Shown: one piece after another, positions 44,977-52,341 of the stretch
How the letters are laid out: every line of letters begins with the position of its first letter
How positions within the stretch are numbered: the stretch's first letter is position 1
Origin: MedAcidi-G1 sp002294285
GTDB lineage: Bacteria; Actinomycetota; Acidimicrobiia; Acidimicrobiales; MedAcidi-G1
DNA length: 52,341 nucleotides
Direction: 5' to 3'
Assembly (NCBI GenBank): GCA_963999645.1
Contig: CAXEUY010000014.1
Coordinates: 1-52,341 of the forward strand
Position numbers and translations under genes: made by a program
Notes under the pieces: generated by a model
Database searches by the model: none
What the model was told of the DNA's origin: nothing
Seen by the model: the letters and a program-made list of their open reading frames with translations, nothing else

Positions 44977-46029
44977 ATGAAAGTGGCTATTACCGGAGCT
45001 AGTGGTTTTTTGGGTTCACACTGTGTGGCCAAATCACTGGAAAATGGACATCAGGTAAGGCTTCTAGTAAGAAACCCTGAAAAGGCTAAAAAGGCACTAA
45101 AGATGCATTCTTTAGAAAGTGACACCGTGGAGATTATCTATGCTGACTTAGAAGATGAAGCAACGCTTGAAAACGCTTTAGATGGTGTGGATTTTCTATT
45201 ACACGCTGCTGCGATTTTTAGCCTTAGTCCTTTGGATGCAAAATTAATGCTTAAAGTCAACCCAACGAGTACAAGAGCTCTTCTTTCAGCAGCTGCGAAT
45301 CATAATCTGAAAAAAACAGTGTATGTGTCCACTATGGGCGTATTCGCTCCGATAGACGGTGGCGACATAGATGAGAATACGGAAACTTCTACAGGTTTAG
45401 GTCCATACACAAAGAGCAAAATTGAATCTGAAAAAATTGCACGTGAATTTCAAGTTAATGGTTTGCCATTGAATATTGTTTATCCCGGTGGCATTTTTGG
45501 GCCCATCGACCCGAATCCTGAATTAAGCGACTCAATGGGAATGTTGGCTGAAATCCTCAAGCGAAATGTTGGACTGACGGCAAAAGCGGCAAAATTAGCG
45601 ATGGTTGATGTCAGAGATGTAGCAGAAGTCTGTGTCGGAGCGTTAACTTCTGAAACACAATCTAACCGATATCACGTGTGGGGAGAATTGGTGACAATGA
45701 ATGAGGTGCTCGACCTTGTAAGAGAGATAACAGGGCGTGATGTCAAATTTTTCTCAAGTCCCTTAGTTCTTTTAGATGCGCTGGGCTTTATTGGTGAATT
45801 GATCACAATCATGACTCGTATCCGCCTTCCTTTAGCAAGAGAATCTATGAAAATGTTCACACAAAACGCCCGTGTAGGAGGTCCTGGAATAGTCAACCAG
45901 AATGCAATTCGAGATCAATTTGGCTATCCAAAATTTACGCTTAAAGAATCTTTAAGTGACTCTCTGAGTTGGCTTTATGAAAACGGACACTTAAATGCTA
46001 AACAATCTGGAAAATTGGCAAACATTTGA
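44977..46029 (+). CDS. NAD(P)-dependent extended SDR (epimerase/dihydroflavonol reductase-like)
   Basis: A 350-residue extended short-chain dehydrogenase. The cofactor motif G-A-S-G-F-L-G-S is at residues 7-14, V-S-T-M-G-V-F contains the catalytic Ser, and Y-T-K-S-K holds the Tyr and Lys. A-M-V-D-V-R-D-V-A is a known pattern after the active site. It may reduce a sugar, hydroxyketone or hopanoid/sterol-type substrate; the target is unknown. Sixty-two bases separate it from the upstream gene and 42 from the next small gene. Confidence 0.86.
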   Translation: MKVAITGASGFLGSHCVAKSLENGHQVRLLVRNPEKAKKALKMHSLESDTVEIIYADLEDEATLENALDGVDFLLHAAAIFSLSPLDAKLMLKVNPTSTRALLSAAANHNLKKTVYVSTMGVFAPIDGGDIDENTETSTGLGPYTKSKIESEKIAREFQVNGLPLNIVYPGGIFGPIDPNPELSDSMGMLAEILKRNVGLTAKAAKLAMVDVRDVAEVCVGALTSETQSNRYHVWGELVTMNEVLDLVREITGRDVKFFSSPLVLLDALGFIGELITIMTRIRLPLARESMKMFTQNARVGGPGIVNQNAIRDQFGYPKFTLKESLSDSLSWLYENGHLNAKQSGKLANI

Positions 46030-46071
46030 CTCCCGAATTCACAAAATCTTTTATCCGTGTAAAATCAAACC

Positions 46072-46356
46072 ATGTATAAGTACGCAAAATTGAAAGCGGC
46101 CGCAGCGGCTATCTCCGCTATATCATTACTAATTTTGGCTATCTTTTCGATCAAAATTTGGATTGAAGAGAAGCATCAAACGTGTGCAACCCAATTAGCT
46201 ACGTATACACAAGTAGTAGAGTCTCTTGCGGCGCTTCGAGTCAGCTCGATGGATAAGCAGAACGTGGCAGCAAGAACTATCACTGAATTAAGAGCATGTG
46301 TTCTACCTGAACTAGAGGATCTACCAGAAGTAGAAGAATCAAACACACTTAACTAA
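46072..46356 (+). CDS. Small single-pass membrane protein of unknown family
   Basis: A 94-residue protein I do not recognise. Residues 9-30 (Ala/Ile/Leu-rich) form one transmembrane segment after a basic N-terminus, and the remaining two thirds are polar. The soluble part has two cysteines, in Q-T-C-A-T-Q and R-A-C-V-L-P, and an acidic end. It lies 13 bases upstream of the predicted selenoprotein and is probably cotranscribed. Whether the two cysteines connect it with that redox enzyme is only a guess. Confidence 0.6.
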   Translation: MYKYAKLKAAAAAISAISLLILAIFSIKIWIEEKHQTCATQLATYTQVVESLAALRVSSMDKQNVAARTITELRACVLPELEDLPEVEESNTLN

Positions 46357-46369
46357 GAAGGGGAGAGGA

Positions 46370-47857
46370 TTGAACACCTTTAAGGAAATGTATTTCCCTT
46401 CCTCTGAGGCAAGGGCTTTAAATAAGCGTCTGCGAGAAGAACATGAAAGATTTTTGCTTGAAAATCCTGACTGGGTCCCTAATGAGCTTCGACTCCTTCC
46501 AAAAATTATTGCTAGAACTTTAAACAAAATGTGTCCTAAGACGCCATTAATGGTCCCATTAGGTTGGATTGATGGTACAACCTGGGCGGATATGCAAGAA
46601 AGAGATCGAATATCTCAGCTTCCCGACAGTGAGAAACTTAAGGACGTTAAAGCTCATAATGATGCGATTCGTGGACGCTGTTTTCGAATACCTCGACCAT
46701 ATGAGGTGAAACCTGAAGAAGCAGCTTTCAAAGCAGTTCAAGCATATGGGGAGGTTGATCGTCGAGTTTTTAATAATGAAACTTTTGATCAGACGATTCC
46801 GAGTGAAATGCTGGATGCTTTCAACGAGTTTTGGGAAAGGCTTGCAGAACCAGGTGAGTGGTGGAGTGGCAAGGAGCGTATTGCTATAGCAGACGAAATA
46901 AGGAAAGCACACGATAAGAAAGTGAAACCTCAGAATGTTCCACTAAATGAGATTAGCGACAAACCTAAATCGATAATTTCTCCGCTTACGAAAGAAGTAG
47001 TCAGAAAAGTTACATGCGAATCTCACAAAATAGATAAAGAATGGGCGGCCCAAGCCACTGAACTAATGGGACCAGGAAAGTACTCAGAGCTTCTATCTAT
47101 CGTCGTAAATCTCCTGCCAGTCGACATTTTCTGCAGACTTTCAGGGAGGCCTGTAGTTTCGCTTCCGGTGCACAAAAGTGGGAAACCGACTAAGCAGATA
47201 CCAGAAGGGATTGTGAGTGGCGAGGCACATGTTCCTTGGGTCAAGGACTGGATCGGTCCCAATGTGGCCCGAGCATTGTCGTACGTGCCAAATGATAATC
47301 AGATTCGAATGAAACTTGTAAGCAGCATGTATCTAGGTTCGGACATTTCTAAAGATTCCTCTCAGTTTACAGACTTAACAAAGTTCATATCAATGCGTTG
47401 GGATGAAGAGGAGCCCCTAAATCGTGCGCAAGTAGAATTGATAGCTGCACGAACATCCGCGATTAATGAGTGTTTCTATTGAGCTTCTTCACATGTCATG
47501 CTTCTCCGTGCGAGCAGCAAAGCAAATGATTTGAATGTCGGTCTCTCGTGTGCAGTTGGTGAGCCCATTGTCTCAGACATTGAACACGGTCAGCTGCTGC
47601 TTGAATTTACTGAAAAGGCAAATGAACACCCTCCAGAAATCAGAAATATTTCAGAAGAGATTTGCACCCAGATAGGCGAGGAGGGATTTATCAAAGCCGC
47701 AGCAGTTGTGGCAATATTCAATGGGTTGGTTCGATCTGCAGATGCTGCTGGTATTCCTTTAGATGACACAACAATGTCAGAAACGATCCATGAGAGGGAA
47801 GATCTTCGTTTAAACGATTTTCAGGGATTTAAGAACTCCTCAAGTACAGAAAGCTGA
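46370..47857 (+). CDS. Predicted selenoprotein: two-domain AhpD-like (carboxymuconolactone decarboxylase-type) protein, C-x-x-U
   Basis: A 495-residue reading frame interrupted only by TGA at codon 371. The C-terminal domain (about 320-470) resembles AhpD: P-N-V-A-R-A-L-S-Y-V-P, then E-L-I-A-A-R-T-S-A-I-N-E-C-F-Y, TGA, A-S-S-H-V-M-L-L-R. Cys368, TGA371 and His375 match the AhpD C-x-x-C-x3-H redox centre, so TGA replaces the reactive second Cys. The N-terminal domain has the related W-W-S-G-K-E-R-I-A-I-A pattern but no C-x-x-C. A SECIS-like hairpin follows. The start is TTG at 46370 with GGGGAG upstream; an ATG at 46388 is an alternative. Expected role: peroxide or thiol redox chemistry. Selenocysteine genes are not in this window; a sequencing error or a broken gene are the alternatives. 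Confidence 0.8.
47480..47482 (+). other. In-frame TGA, probable selenocysteine codon
   Basis: TGA lies between C-F-Y and A-S-S-H in one unbroken frame. Downstream codons read straight through to the TGA at 47855-47857 with family-like sequence. TGA is used as a normal stop elsewhere (for example thiB and the YCII gene), so global reassignment is not the explanation. Confidence 0.78.
47499..47519 (+). promoter_or_regulatory. SECIS-like hairpin for the TGA at 47480
   Basis: TGCT (47499-47502) pairs with AGCA (47516-47519), a T/C mismatch follows, CTC (47504-47506) pairs with GAG (47512-47514), and the loop is CGTGC. The loop begins 24 bases after the TGA, inside the 16-37 base range known for bacterial SECIS elements, and has G at its second position, as the bacterial consensus requires. 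An alternative stem TGCTT/AAGCA (47499-47503 with 47520-47524) can also form. It lies inside the coding frame, as usual for bacteria. Confidence 0.62.
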
Positions 47858-47858
47858 T

Positions 47859-48446
47859 ATGACGGTTTTTTCTTGTTTTGACGTGGAAACTACTAGCCTT
47901 GACGCGAAAAATGGTCGCGTAATTGAAATAGCAATTGTCAAAATAGACCACACCGGGAATGTAGTCGATGAATGGTCTACTTTGGTAGGTCCAACACCAA
48001 TTGACATGGGGAGACCAGATATACATGGGATCGAAAGTAGTTGGTTAGATTCAGCTCCCCATTTCAGTCAAATAGCGGGTGACATCCTTGAGAGGTTCGA
48101 AGGCACAATACCTGTAGCCCACAACGCAAATTTTGACTGTTCCTTTATTAAAGAAGAGTGGATTAGAGCAGGTTTAGGAGATCTCCATCTAGAGGCTTTT
48201 GACACATTACCTTTAGCAAAAGAAATAGGATTTCCTGGACGCCTTTTTGATCTAGCAACTGCACTTGAAGTTGATTTAACTAACGCTCATGAGGCACTAG
48301 CCGACACTCACGCCTTATCAAAGGTTTTGATAAGGCTTATTGAGATCTCTGGAAAGAATGTAAACTCGCCAGTTTTCCAGCCGATGTTATTTAAGCCAGA
48401 TCCATCTGGCCTTTTCAAGCAAAGGCCAAGTGTAGACGATGAATAG
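47859..48446 (+). CDS. DnaQ-like 3'-5' exonuclease (DEDDh)
   Basis: A 195-residue exonuclease of the DnaQ/RNase T superfamily. Exo I is F-D-V-E-T-T-S-L-D (Asp and Glu), Exo II is H-N-A-N-F-D-C-S-F with Asp, and Exo III is H-E-A-L-A-D-T-H-A-L (His and Asp), so all DEDDh metal residues are present. It could be a proofreading-type or a free-standing repair exonuclease; its C-terminal 30 residues show no polymerase-binding motif that I recognise. It starts one base after the selenoprotein stop and overlaps the next gene by eight bases. Confidence 0.9.
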   Translation: MTVFSCFDVETTSLDAKNGRVIEIAIVKIDHTGNVVDEWSTLVGPTPIDMGRPDIHGIESSWLDSAPHFSQIAGDILERFEGTIPVAHNANFDCSFIKEEWIRAGLGDLHLEAFDTLPLAKEIGFPGRLFDLATALEVDLTNAHEALADTHALSKVLIRLIEISGKNVNSPVFQPMLFKPDPSGLFKQRPSVDDE

Positions 48447-49353
48447 GCGAAAATTGCCTGCATTGCTACTAACGATCTTTTTTATGATTGGCTTTCTTGC
48501 ATGTTCCGATAGGGATGAGGAGATTCCTGGTGTGGGTATGCGCTTACTCGGCCAAGCAGATGAGTCAGACACTTCATTATCTGGTGGGGCGTCTAAAACT
48601 AACGTAGAGTCAACGAGCTTTGCGCCAATTACAACACAGATTACGGCTATGAGTGATCACGAACCCAAAGTCATAACAACCATTCCCTCGACAACAAAAA
48701 CTCCTACATCCCTCTCTGCTCCTACGGTTACGACCACAATGCCAATAATTGACACCCCTGATAAACCTTTTTATATTGCAACAGCGATTAATGATGTAGT
48801 GGAGATCTATGAGAAACAGAGTGATTCAGGAGCAACCTGGTTGCTCTCCAACCCTGGTCCATTCAGTGGGGAGCGTGTCTTATTAATAAGAAATTTTGAT
48901 AGTGATTGGTTAGAAGTGTCAGTACCAATCAAGAAACACGGAACATTTGGGTGGGTAAAAGCAGAAAGCGTATCTGTAGAAGAACATAAAGCGAAGGTGT
49001 TAATTGATTTATATAACGAAACAATAGAAGCTTGGTTAGATGGAGGCCTCTTATTTAGAGAACGCTTTATTGGCGGGAGTGAAGAACACCCAATTCCCCC
49101 AGGGGATTTCTACATAAATGAAATGCGCTACGAGTCAGATCAAGAGGAGTTTCAAAAGTTAGTTGGAACGACTGCTTTTTCAACGACCCTAGAGACAACC
49201 GCCTTAGGATCACCCGCAGTCTCTATTATTTCTCATCAGGTAACAGAGGGGAGTGGAGAGCTGCAAACTAAGGGTTGTATAAGAGTTACTGAAGAAGCAC
49301 TGGAAAACATTTTTTCATTACCACTGGGAACTCCAGTGCAAATCGTAGCCTAA
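48439..49353 (+). CDS. L,D-transpeptidase (YkuD) lipoprotein-like protein with SH3-like domain
   Basis: A 304-residue exported protein. A short hydrophobic N-terminus ends in G-F-L-A-C, with Cys22 as a possible lipid site (Phe at -3 is unusual). Residues 35-95 are Ser/Thr/Pro-rich, a wall-spanning linker. Residues about 100-165 look like a bacterial SH3 module. The YkuD domain follows, with I-S-H-Q-V and T-K-G-C-I-R-V: the catalytic Cys and the upstream His are retained, but the common S-H-G-C is T-K-G-C. It would form 3-3 peptidoglycan cross-links or anchor proteins. It abuts the convergent YqgE gene. Confidence 0.87.
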   Translation: MNRRKLPALLLTIFFMIGFLACSDRDEEIPGVGMRLLGQADESDTSLSGGASKTNVESTSFAPITTQITAMSDHEPKVITTIPSTTKTPTSLSAPTVTTTMPIIDTPDKPFYIATAINDVVEIYEKQSDSGATWLLSNPGPFSGERVLLIRNFDSDWLEVSVPIKKHGTFGWVKAESVSVEEHKAKVLIDLYNETIEAWLDGGLLFRERFIGGSEEHPIPPGDFYINEMRYESDQEEFQKLVGTTAFSTTLETTALGSPAVSIISHQVTEGSGELQTKGCIRVTEEALENIFSLPLGTPVQIVA

Positions 49354-49899
49354 CTAGTTCATTCTTGGGTTATCTGGATATTGGGCAAGTTGACTAACAA
49401 ACCCTTGTTGACGGCTGAGCACTTCTGACCACAAGTCAATTGGCTGATCCAGAAAAGGGTCGCTATCAACGACCTCTACCACTATCCAACCTCCGGAGGA
49501 TATTTCAGCATTTAATTGACCGGGAGACCAGCCGGCGTAACCTGAGTAGAGACGAGCTGAAATTAACTTCTCTGAATCAATGATGTCCTGATTTAGGTCT
49601 ATAACAATTATTCGACCTAGGAGGCTTTCGTGTGCAGCTGTTTGATCTTGAGGCAGCAGCCCTAAAGCAAGTAATGAATCTTGTTGTACAGGACCACCCC
49701 AAAAAAGAATGGAGTCTGGAGGGGAGTGAAAATCCCATTTGGGGAGAACTTCAATTGAATTAAGTTCAGTTCGTCTATTTAAAACGACTCCTATTGCGCC
49801 GTCATTAGTGTGTTCAATGATGAGAACAACACTGCGATTAAAATTTGGGTCAACGAGTTCAGGGGTGGCTAAGAGCAACTTGCCTCGGAAAGATTTCAT
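49354..49899 (-). CDS. YqgE/AlgH family protein (DUF179)
   Basis: A 181-residue protein with the YqgE/AlgH pattern: G-K-L-L-L-A-T-P then F-N-R-S-V-V-L-I-I-E-H near the N-terminus, G-A-I-G-V-V-L-N-R, W-G-G-P-V-Q-Q-D and G-Y-A-G-W-S-P-G-Q-L. Its biochemical role is unsettled; AlgH has been linked to alginate control in pseudomonads. The ATG at 49897-49899 overlaps the recombinase stop (TGATG). A TTG one codon upstream is possible. Confidence 0.9.
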   Translation of the reverse strand: MKSFRGKLLLATPELVDPNFNRSVVLIIEHTNDGAIGVVLNRRTELNSIEVLPKWDFHSPPDSILFWGGPVQQDSLLALGLLPQDQTAAHESLLGRIIVIDLNQDIIDSEKLISARLYSGYAGWSPGQLNAEISSGGWIVVEVVDSDPFLDQPIDLWSEVLSRQQGFVSQLAQYPDNPRMN

Positions 49900-50927
49900 C
49901 AATTTGCTTTCAAAGTATCACCAAGGAGGGTGTTTGCTCCTGATTTCTTTACGACTCCTACCAATTCACCGCCAGCAAGCTCTGTATAGATGCTCGTTGT
50001 TGAAATATTGGCGTGTCCTAAGAGGCTTTGTATCGCGTTTATCGGCACACCATCGCTGGCTAATTGAACTCCAGCTGTGTGACGAAGTGAGTGGGGTGAT
50101 CGATCGCGTAAGCCGGATATCTGATTTAAAATCTTTAACCAGTAACGAAGATTTTGATAGGTAAATCTTTTACCACCTGGATCTTCCGAGTTGGCCTTCG
50201 TGATGAATAGTGGGTCATCTGGTTTGGATTTGCCGAATCGTTCCTCTCTTTCTTTTTGCCAAATTTCGTTAACTTCGACTAGTTCAGGAGACAAGGGGAG
50301 TCGCCGTATGCGTCTACCTTTGCCGATAACTTGCATCATCCATGTTGCCTGGTCGTCGTTATCGATGAGCCTTTCACGCGATATCCAATTAATGTCCGCT
50401 TCAATTAGCTCAGAAGCTCTCAAACCCAGAACCGCTAGAAACGAACACATTGCCAGATCGCGCTCAGGCCATAAAACACGTTTCCCATGCTCATTTTCTT
50501 TCGATGAGGCAGTTTCATACAGGTCTCGTATCTCCGATGGTCGATAATACTCGGGGTCAACTTGAGGCACATCAAGTTTTGCTACTTTACGTATTCGCTT
50601 GATATCAGGCACTTCTTTTACCAAACCATCAGCGATACAAAAATCGTAAAATGAGTTCAAAGCAGCAAGAGTCTGATTCAGGGTTGCTTTAGACATTTCT
50701 CCACTAGAACGCATTGAGCGAACTGTGTCGGTAAGTTCTGCTTGATTTAAAAAATCCGGGGAAAGGTCATTGGGATCTTTTTCAGCGAATGAAATTATTC
50801 TTCGCACGCCTTGGTTGTATGCCTTGATCGTATTTGGAGGTTTATCTTCGAGAAGAGGCAACCAATCAAGCCAAGCCTTGAAAATAGGTGGCATATCTGA
50901 TTCTTTAGGAAGTTTTCTATAGCCCAT
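49899..50927 (-). CDS. Tyrosine recombinase, XerC/D-like
   Basis: A 342-residue site-specific recombinase. The N-terminal SAM-like domain (about 10-105) binds DNA. The catalytic domain has L-R-A-S-E (first Arg), G-K-G-R-R-I-R (Lys), H-S-L-R-H-T-A-G (His-x-x-Arg) and L-G-H-A-N-I-S-T-T-S-I-Y-T (His and nucleophile Tyr). All R-K-H-R-H-Y residues are present. I cannot distinguish a chromosome-dimer Xer enzyme from an integrase remnant by sequence alone. No tRNA, flanking repeat or other phage gene is beside it, and its end is translationally coupled to yqgE, which favours a resident role. The start is the ATG at 50925-50927. Confidence 0.9.
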   Translation of the reverse strand: MGYRKLPKESDMPPIFKAWLDWLPLLEDKPPNTIKAYNQGVRRIISFAEKDPNDLSPDFLNQAELTDTVRSMRSSGEMSKATLNQTLAALNSFYDFCIADGLVKEVPDIKRIRKVAKLDVPQVDPEYYRPSEIRDLYETASSKENEHGKRVLWPERDLAMCSFLAVLGLRASELIEADINWISRERLIDNDDQATWMMQVIGKGRRIRRLPLSPELVEVNEIWQKEREERFGKSKPDDPLFITKANSEDPGGKRFTYQNLRYWLKILNQISGLRDRSPHSLRHTAGVQLASDGVPINAIQSLLGHANISTTSIYTELAGGELVGVVKKSGANTLLGDTLKAN

Positions 50928-51020
50928 AGTTACCAATAAAGATTAGTCAATTTAAATGATAATCTACATTATCTTTAAAAGTAAGATAGTGATACTTAGA
51001 GGAATTTACTTAAATTTGCA

Positions 51021-51057
51021 TTTGGGTGGATGAATGGCTTGCACTCACCCACCCAAA
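51021..51057 (-). terminator. Strong hairpin downstream of the substrate-binding protein gene
   Basis: A 16-bp stem (51021-51036 with 51042-51057) closes a five-base loop. All positions pair, two of them as G-U on the minus strand. It begins three bases after the TAG of the minus-strand transporter gene. There is no clear T-run after it, so it may end transcription weakly or protect the 3' end of the mRNA. Confidence 0.65.
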
Positions 51058-51060
51058 TAA

Positions 51061-52341
51061 CTACGGAGTTCCGTCTAGGATTCCGGTCAATGGAACTAAT
51101 GCTCCTTGATCACCACCAGAAGTTGAATCGAAGACTGAAAGCCTGAAGGAGTCACTTGCATCGTATTTTCCTGGTGCAATTGAGTTATATGGCTGTCCAG
51201 GAAGAACAAAGTTAGACATTGATTCAGCGGCTGCTAGGAACGACTCATGGGTTAAATTAGGCCCGGCCGCTTCAGTTATCATTACGAACAGTTGCAACCA
51301 CCTGCAATAACTCATTATTGATCGGTACCACTCCTCTTCGCCTTCGTCGAATTGGTCTGGTCCCTCTATCACTAAGTCAGGATTAGCTTCCTTGAATGGG
51401 ATCACACAGTTACTCTGAGTAAGCGGATCATCCCAAATTTCTTGTTCCGTTAATCCTGTAAGTGAAATACCGCCTTCTGCCATCTCTGGTGTGACACTTT
51501 CACTCAAGTTAGTGAATGTTTCTGAATTCATAATGTACAGATCCATTTCAATGTCATTATTGGCAAGGTTTCTGATTCCAGCTCGCTCACCACCTACCAA
51601 CATTGCCACATCAGCGCCAGAAGCGAGAACATTCTGAACGAGTACATCCCATCTAGCATCTTCAGCGGCGGTATCCCCCACTGGTATTTGTAGCCCCACA
51701 TCCAAGACGACATTCACGTCCATATTTGAAAGAAGCTCACTGCTTAGTTCATAGGGACCATCGTCTTCGTTGCCGATAAGAGCAATATTCTTACCCTCTA
51801 ACAAACCTTCTTGTTCCAGAAGGGAAAGGAATACCTTCATTTTGGTTTCCTTCATCGTTCCCGGTTCAATCCATGGCGCGGTCGAAGCTGCTAGTCGTTC
51901 AGCTGTCTGTCGACCACCGACCATAATTGTGTTCTGTGTTCCGGTGATGCATGTATTTATATCTTCGACAGGGCCAAGGAAACCTCCTAGTATCGCAAAG
52001 GTTTCAATATCGGCAGCTAATTCCAAACAGACGGCTTCTGGATCAATACCTCCAAGAATTGGTCCGATTGGGCTGTAGTACTTATAGGCATCAACCACAA
52101 GCTCGCGCCCCAGGATTCCGCCATTACTGTTTAGGTTAGCAACAAGCGTTTCCCATACCAGTTGCTGGTCTCCCCATCCCTGTGGTGAAAGGTTGACATC
52201 CTTCAAGAATCCAAAATCAAGCATTGATATTCCAATATGGATAGCTTCTTCCGTTACTCCCCTCCATGAAGCTGTAAGAGGTATCTCTTCCTCAGCGTAT
52301 GCTCCGTCGCCTATGTCGTCATAAGTGACTGTAAAGGCGTC
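51061..52341 (-). CDS. ABC transporter substrate-binding protein, branched-chain amino acid type (5' end outside window)
   Basis: At least 426 residues, open to the right edge, so the N-terminus and signal peptide are missing. The fold is periplasmic binding protein type I: I-H-I-G-I-S, then L-V-A-N-L-N-S-N-G-G-I-L-G-R-E-L near the start, and a middle hinge I-A-L-I-G-N-E-D-D-G-P-Y. Such LivJ-like proteins bind amino acids, amides, short acids or urea outside the membrane. An internal ATG at 52222-52224 is not the true start, because 39 further in-frame codons precede it. Permease and ATPase genes may lie beyond the window. A hairpin follows its stop codon. Confidence 0.83.
   Translation of the reverse strand, partial: DAFTVTYDDIGDGAYAEEEIPLTASWRGVTEEAIHIGISMLDFGFLKDVNLSPQGWGDQQLVWETLVANLNSNGGILGRELVVDAYKYYSPIGPILGGIDPEAVCLELAADIETFAILGGFLGPVEDINTCITGTQNTIMVGGRQTAERLAASTAPWIEPGTMKETKMKVFLSLLEQEGLLEGKNIALIGNEDDGPYELSSELLSNMDVNVVLDVGLQIPVGDTAAEDARWDVLVQNVLASGADVAMLVGGERAGIRNLANNDIEMDLYIMNSETFTNLSESVTPEMAEGGISLTGLTEQEIWDDPLTQSNCVIPFKEANPDLVIEGPDQFDEGEEEWYRSIMSYCRWLQLFVMITEAAGPNLTHESFLAAAESMSNFVLPGQPYNSIAPGKYDASDSFRLSVFDSTSGGDQGALVPLTGILDGTP

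Noticed and set aside
47470..47520. A frameshift splitting the AhpD-like gene
   Set aside because: The two parts are in the same frame, so only a nonsense change, not an indel, could separate them.
47498..47857. A separate 119-codon gene starting with ATG at 47498
   Set aside because: It is in the same frame as the preceding 370 codons, starts in the middle of an AhpD helix and has no ribosome binding site; reading the TGA as an amino acid explains both parts better.
49899..51060. Integrated phage or genomic island marked by the recombinase
   Set aside because: No tRNA, direct repeats, phage genes or change in composition were seen around it, and its stop is coupled to yqgE.

Overview
The window looks like a compact piece of a free-living marine actinobacterial chromosome, most likely from an uncultured low-GC relative of the Acidimicrobiia. 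This is inference. It rests on a large AftD-type arabinofuranosyltransferase (DUF3367), a deazaflavin-dependent nitroreductase-family protein, CaiB/BaiF and acyl-CoA enzymes, MenB (menaquinone) and a roughly 40-45 % G+C impression from lines counted by hand. Coding density is extreme: with the boundaries called here only about 1.3 kb of 52.3 kb is non-coding, many neighbours share stop/start bases, and convergent genes abut or overlap. No stretch over 300 bases lacks a gene. I saw no rRNA, tRNA, CRISPR array or insertion sequence.

Layout: (1) 1-3.3 kb: end of an acyl-CoA thioesterase, then a minus-strand thiamine uptake unit (thiB-thiP) led by a clear TPP riboswitch whose 3' end carries the thiB ribosome binding site; no ATPase gene is beside it. 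(2) 3.3-11.5 kb: short-chain dehydrogenase, two small membrane proteins, acyl-CoA ligase plus Ddn-family protein, SMP-30 protein, YCII protein plus FAD glycerol-3-phosphate dehydrogenase, MFS transporter plus thioesterase. (3) 11.6-23.3 kb: uracil phosphoribosyltransferase, polysaccharide deacetylase and PlsC acyltransferase in overlapping order; menB; a sulfatase; an 801-residue double CaiB/BaiF protein; an M23 peptidase; a short 3-hydroxyacyl-CoA dehydrogenase, a zinc alcohol dehydrogenase and a PAP2 phosphatase.

(4) 23.3-30.6 kb: ion homeostasis. A membrane pyrophosphatase with the K+-dependent signature is divergent from a folate-salvage gene followed by trkA and two different trkH-like genes in one overlapping run; the first TrkH lacks the usual glycine in its first filter segment. 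(5) 30.7-36.8 kb: gltB-gltD glutamate synthase. (6) 36.8-44.4 kb: envelope glycan genes: GT4 glycosyltransferase, AftD-like protein and a hydrolase on the minus strand, with a divergent MBOAT acyltransferase. (7) 44.4-49.4 kb: PNPOx-like protein, extended SDR, a small membrane protein, and then the most notable gene of the window.

That gene (46370-47857) is a two-domain AhpD-like protein in which an in-frame TGA sits exactly at the second redox position of the C-x-x-C motif (C-F-Y-TGA-x3-H). It is followed at the expected distance by a SECIS-like hairpin with G in the loop. I read it as a selenoprotein rather than two genes. After it come a DnaQ-like exonuclease and an L,D-transpeptidase lipoprotein. 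(8) 49.4-52.3 kb: YqgE/AlgH, a tyrosine recombinase, a strong hairpin, and a branched-chain-amino-acid-type solute binding protein cut by the window end.
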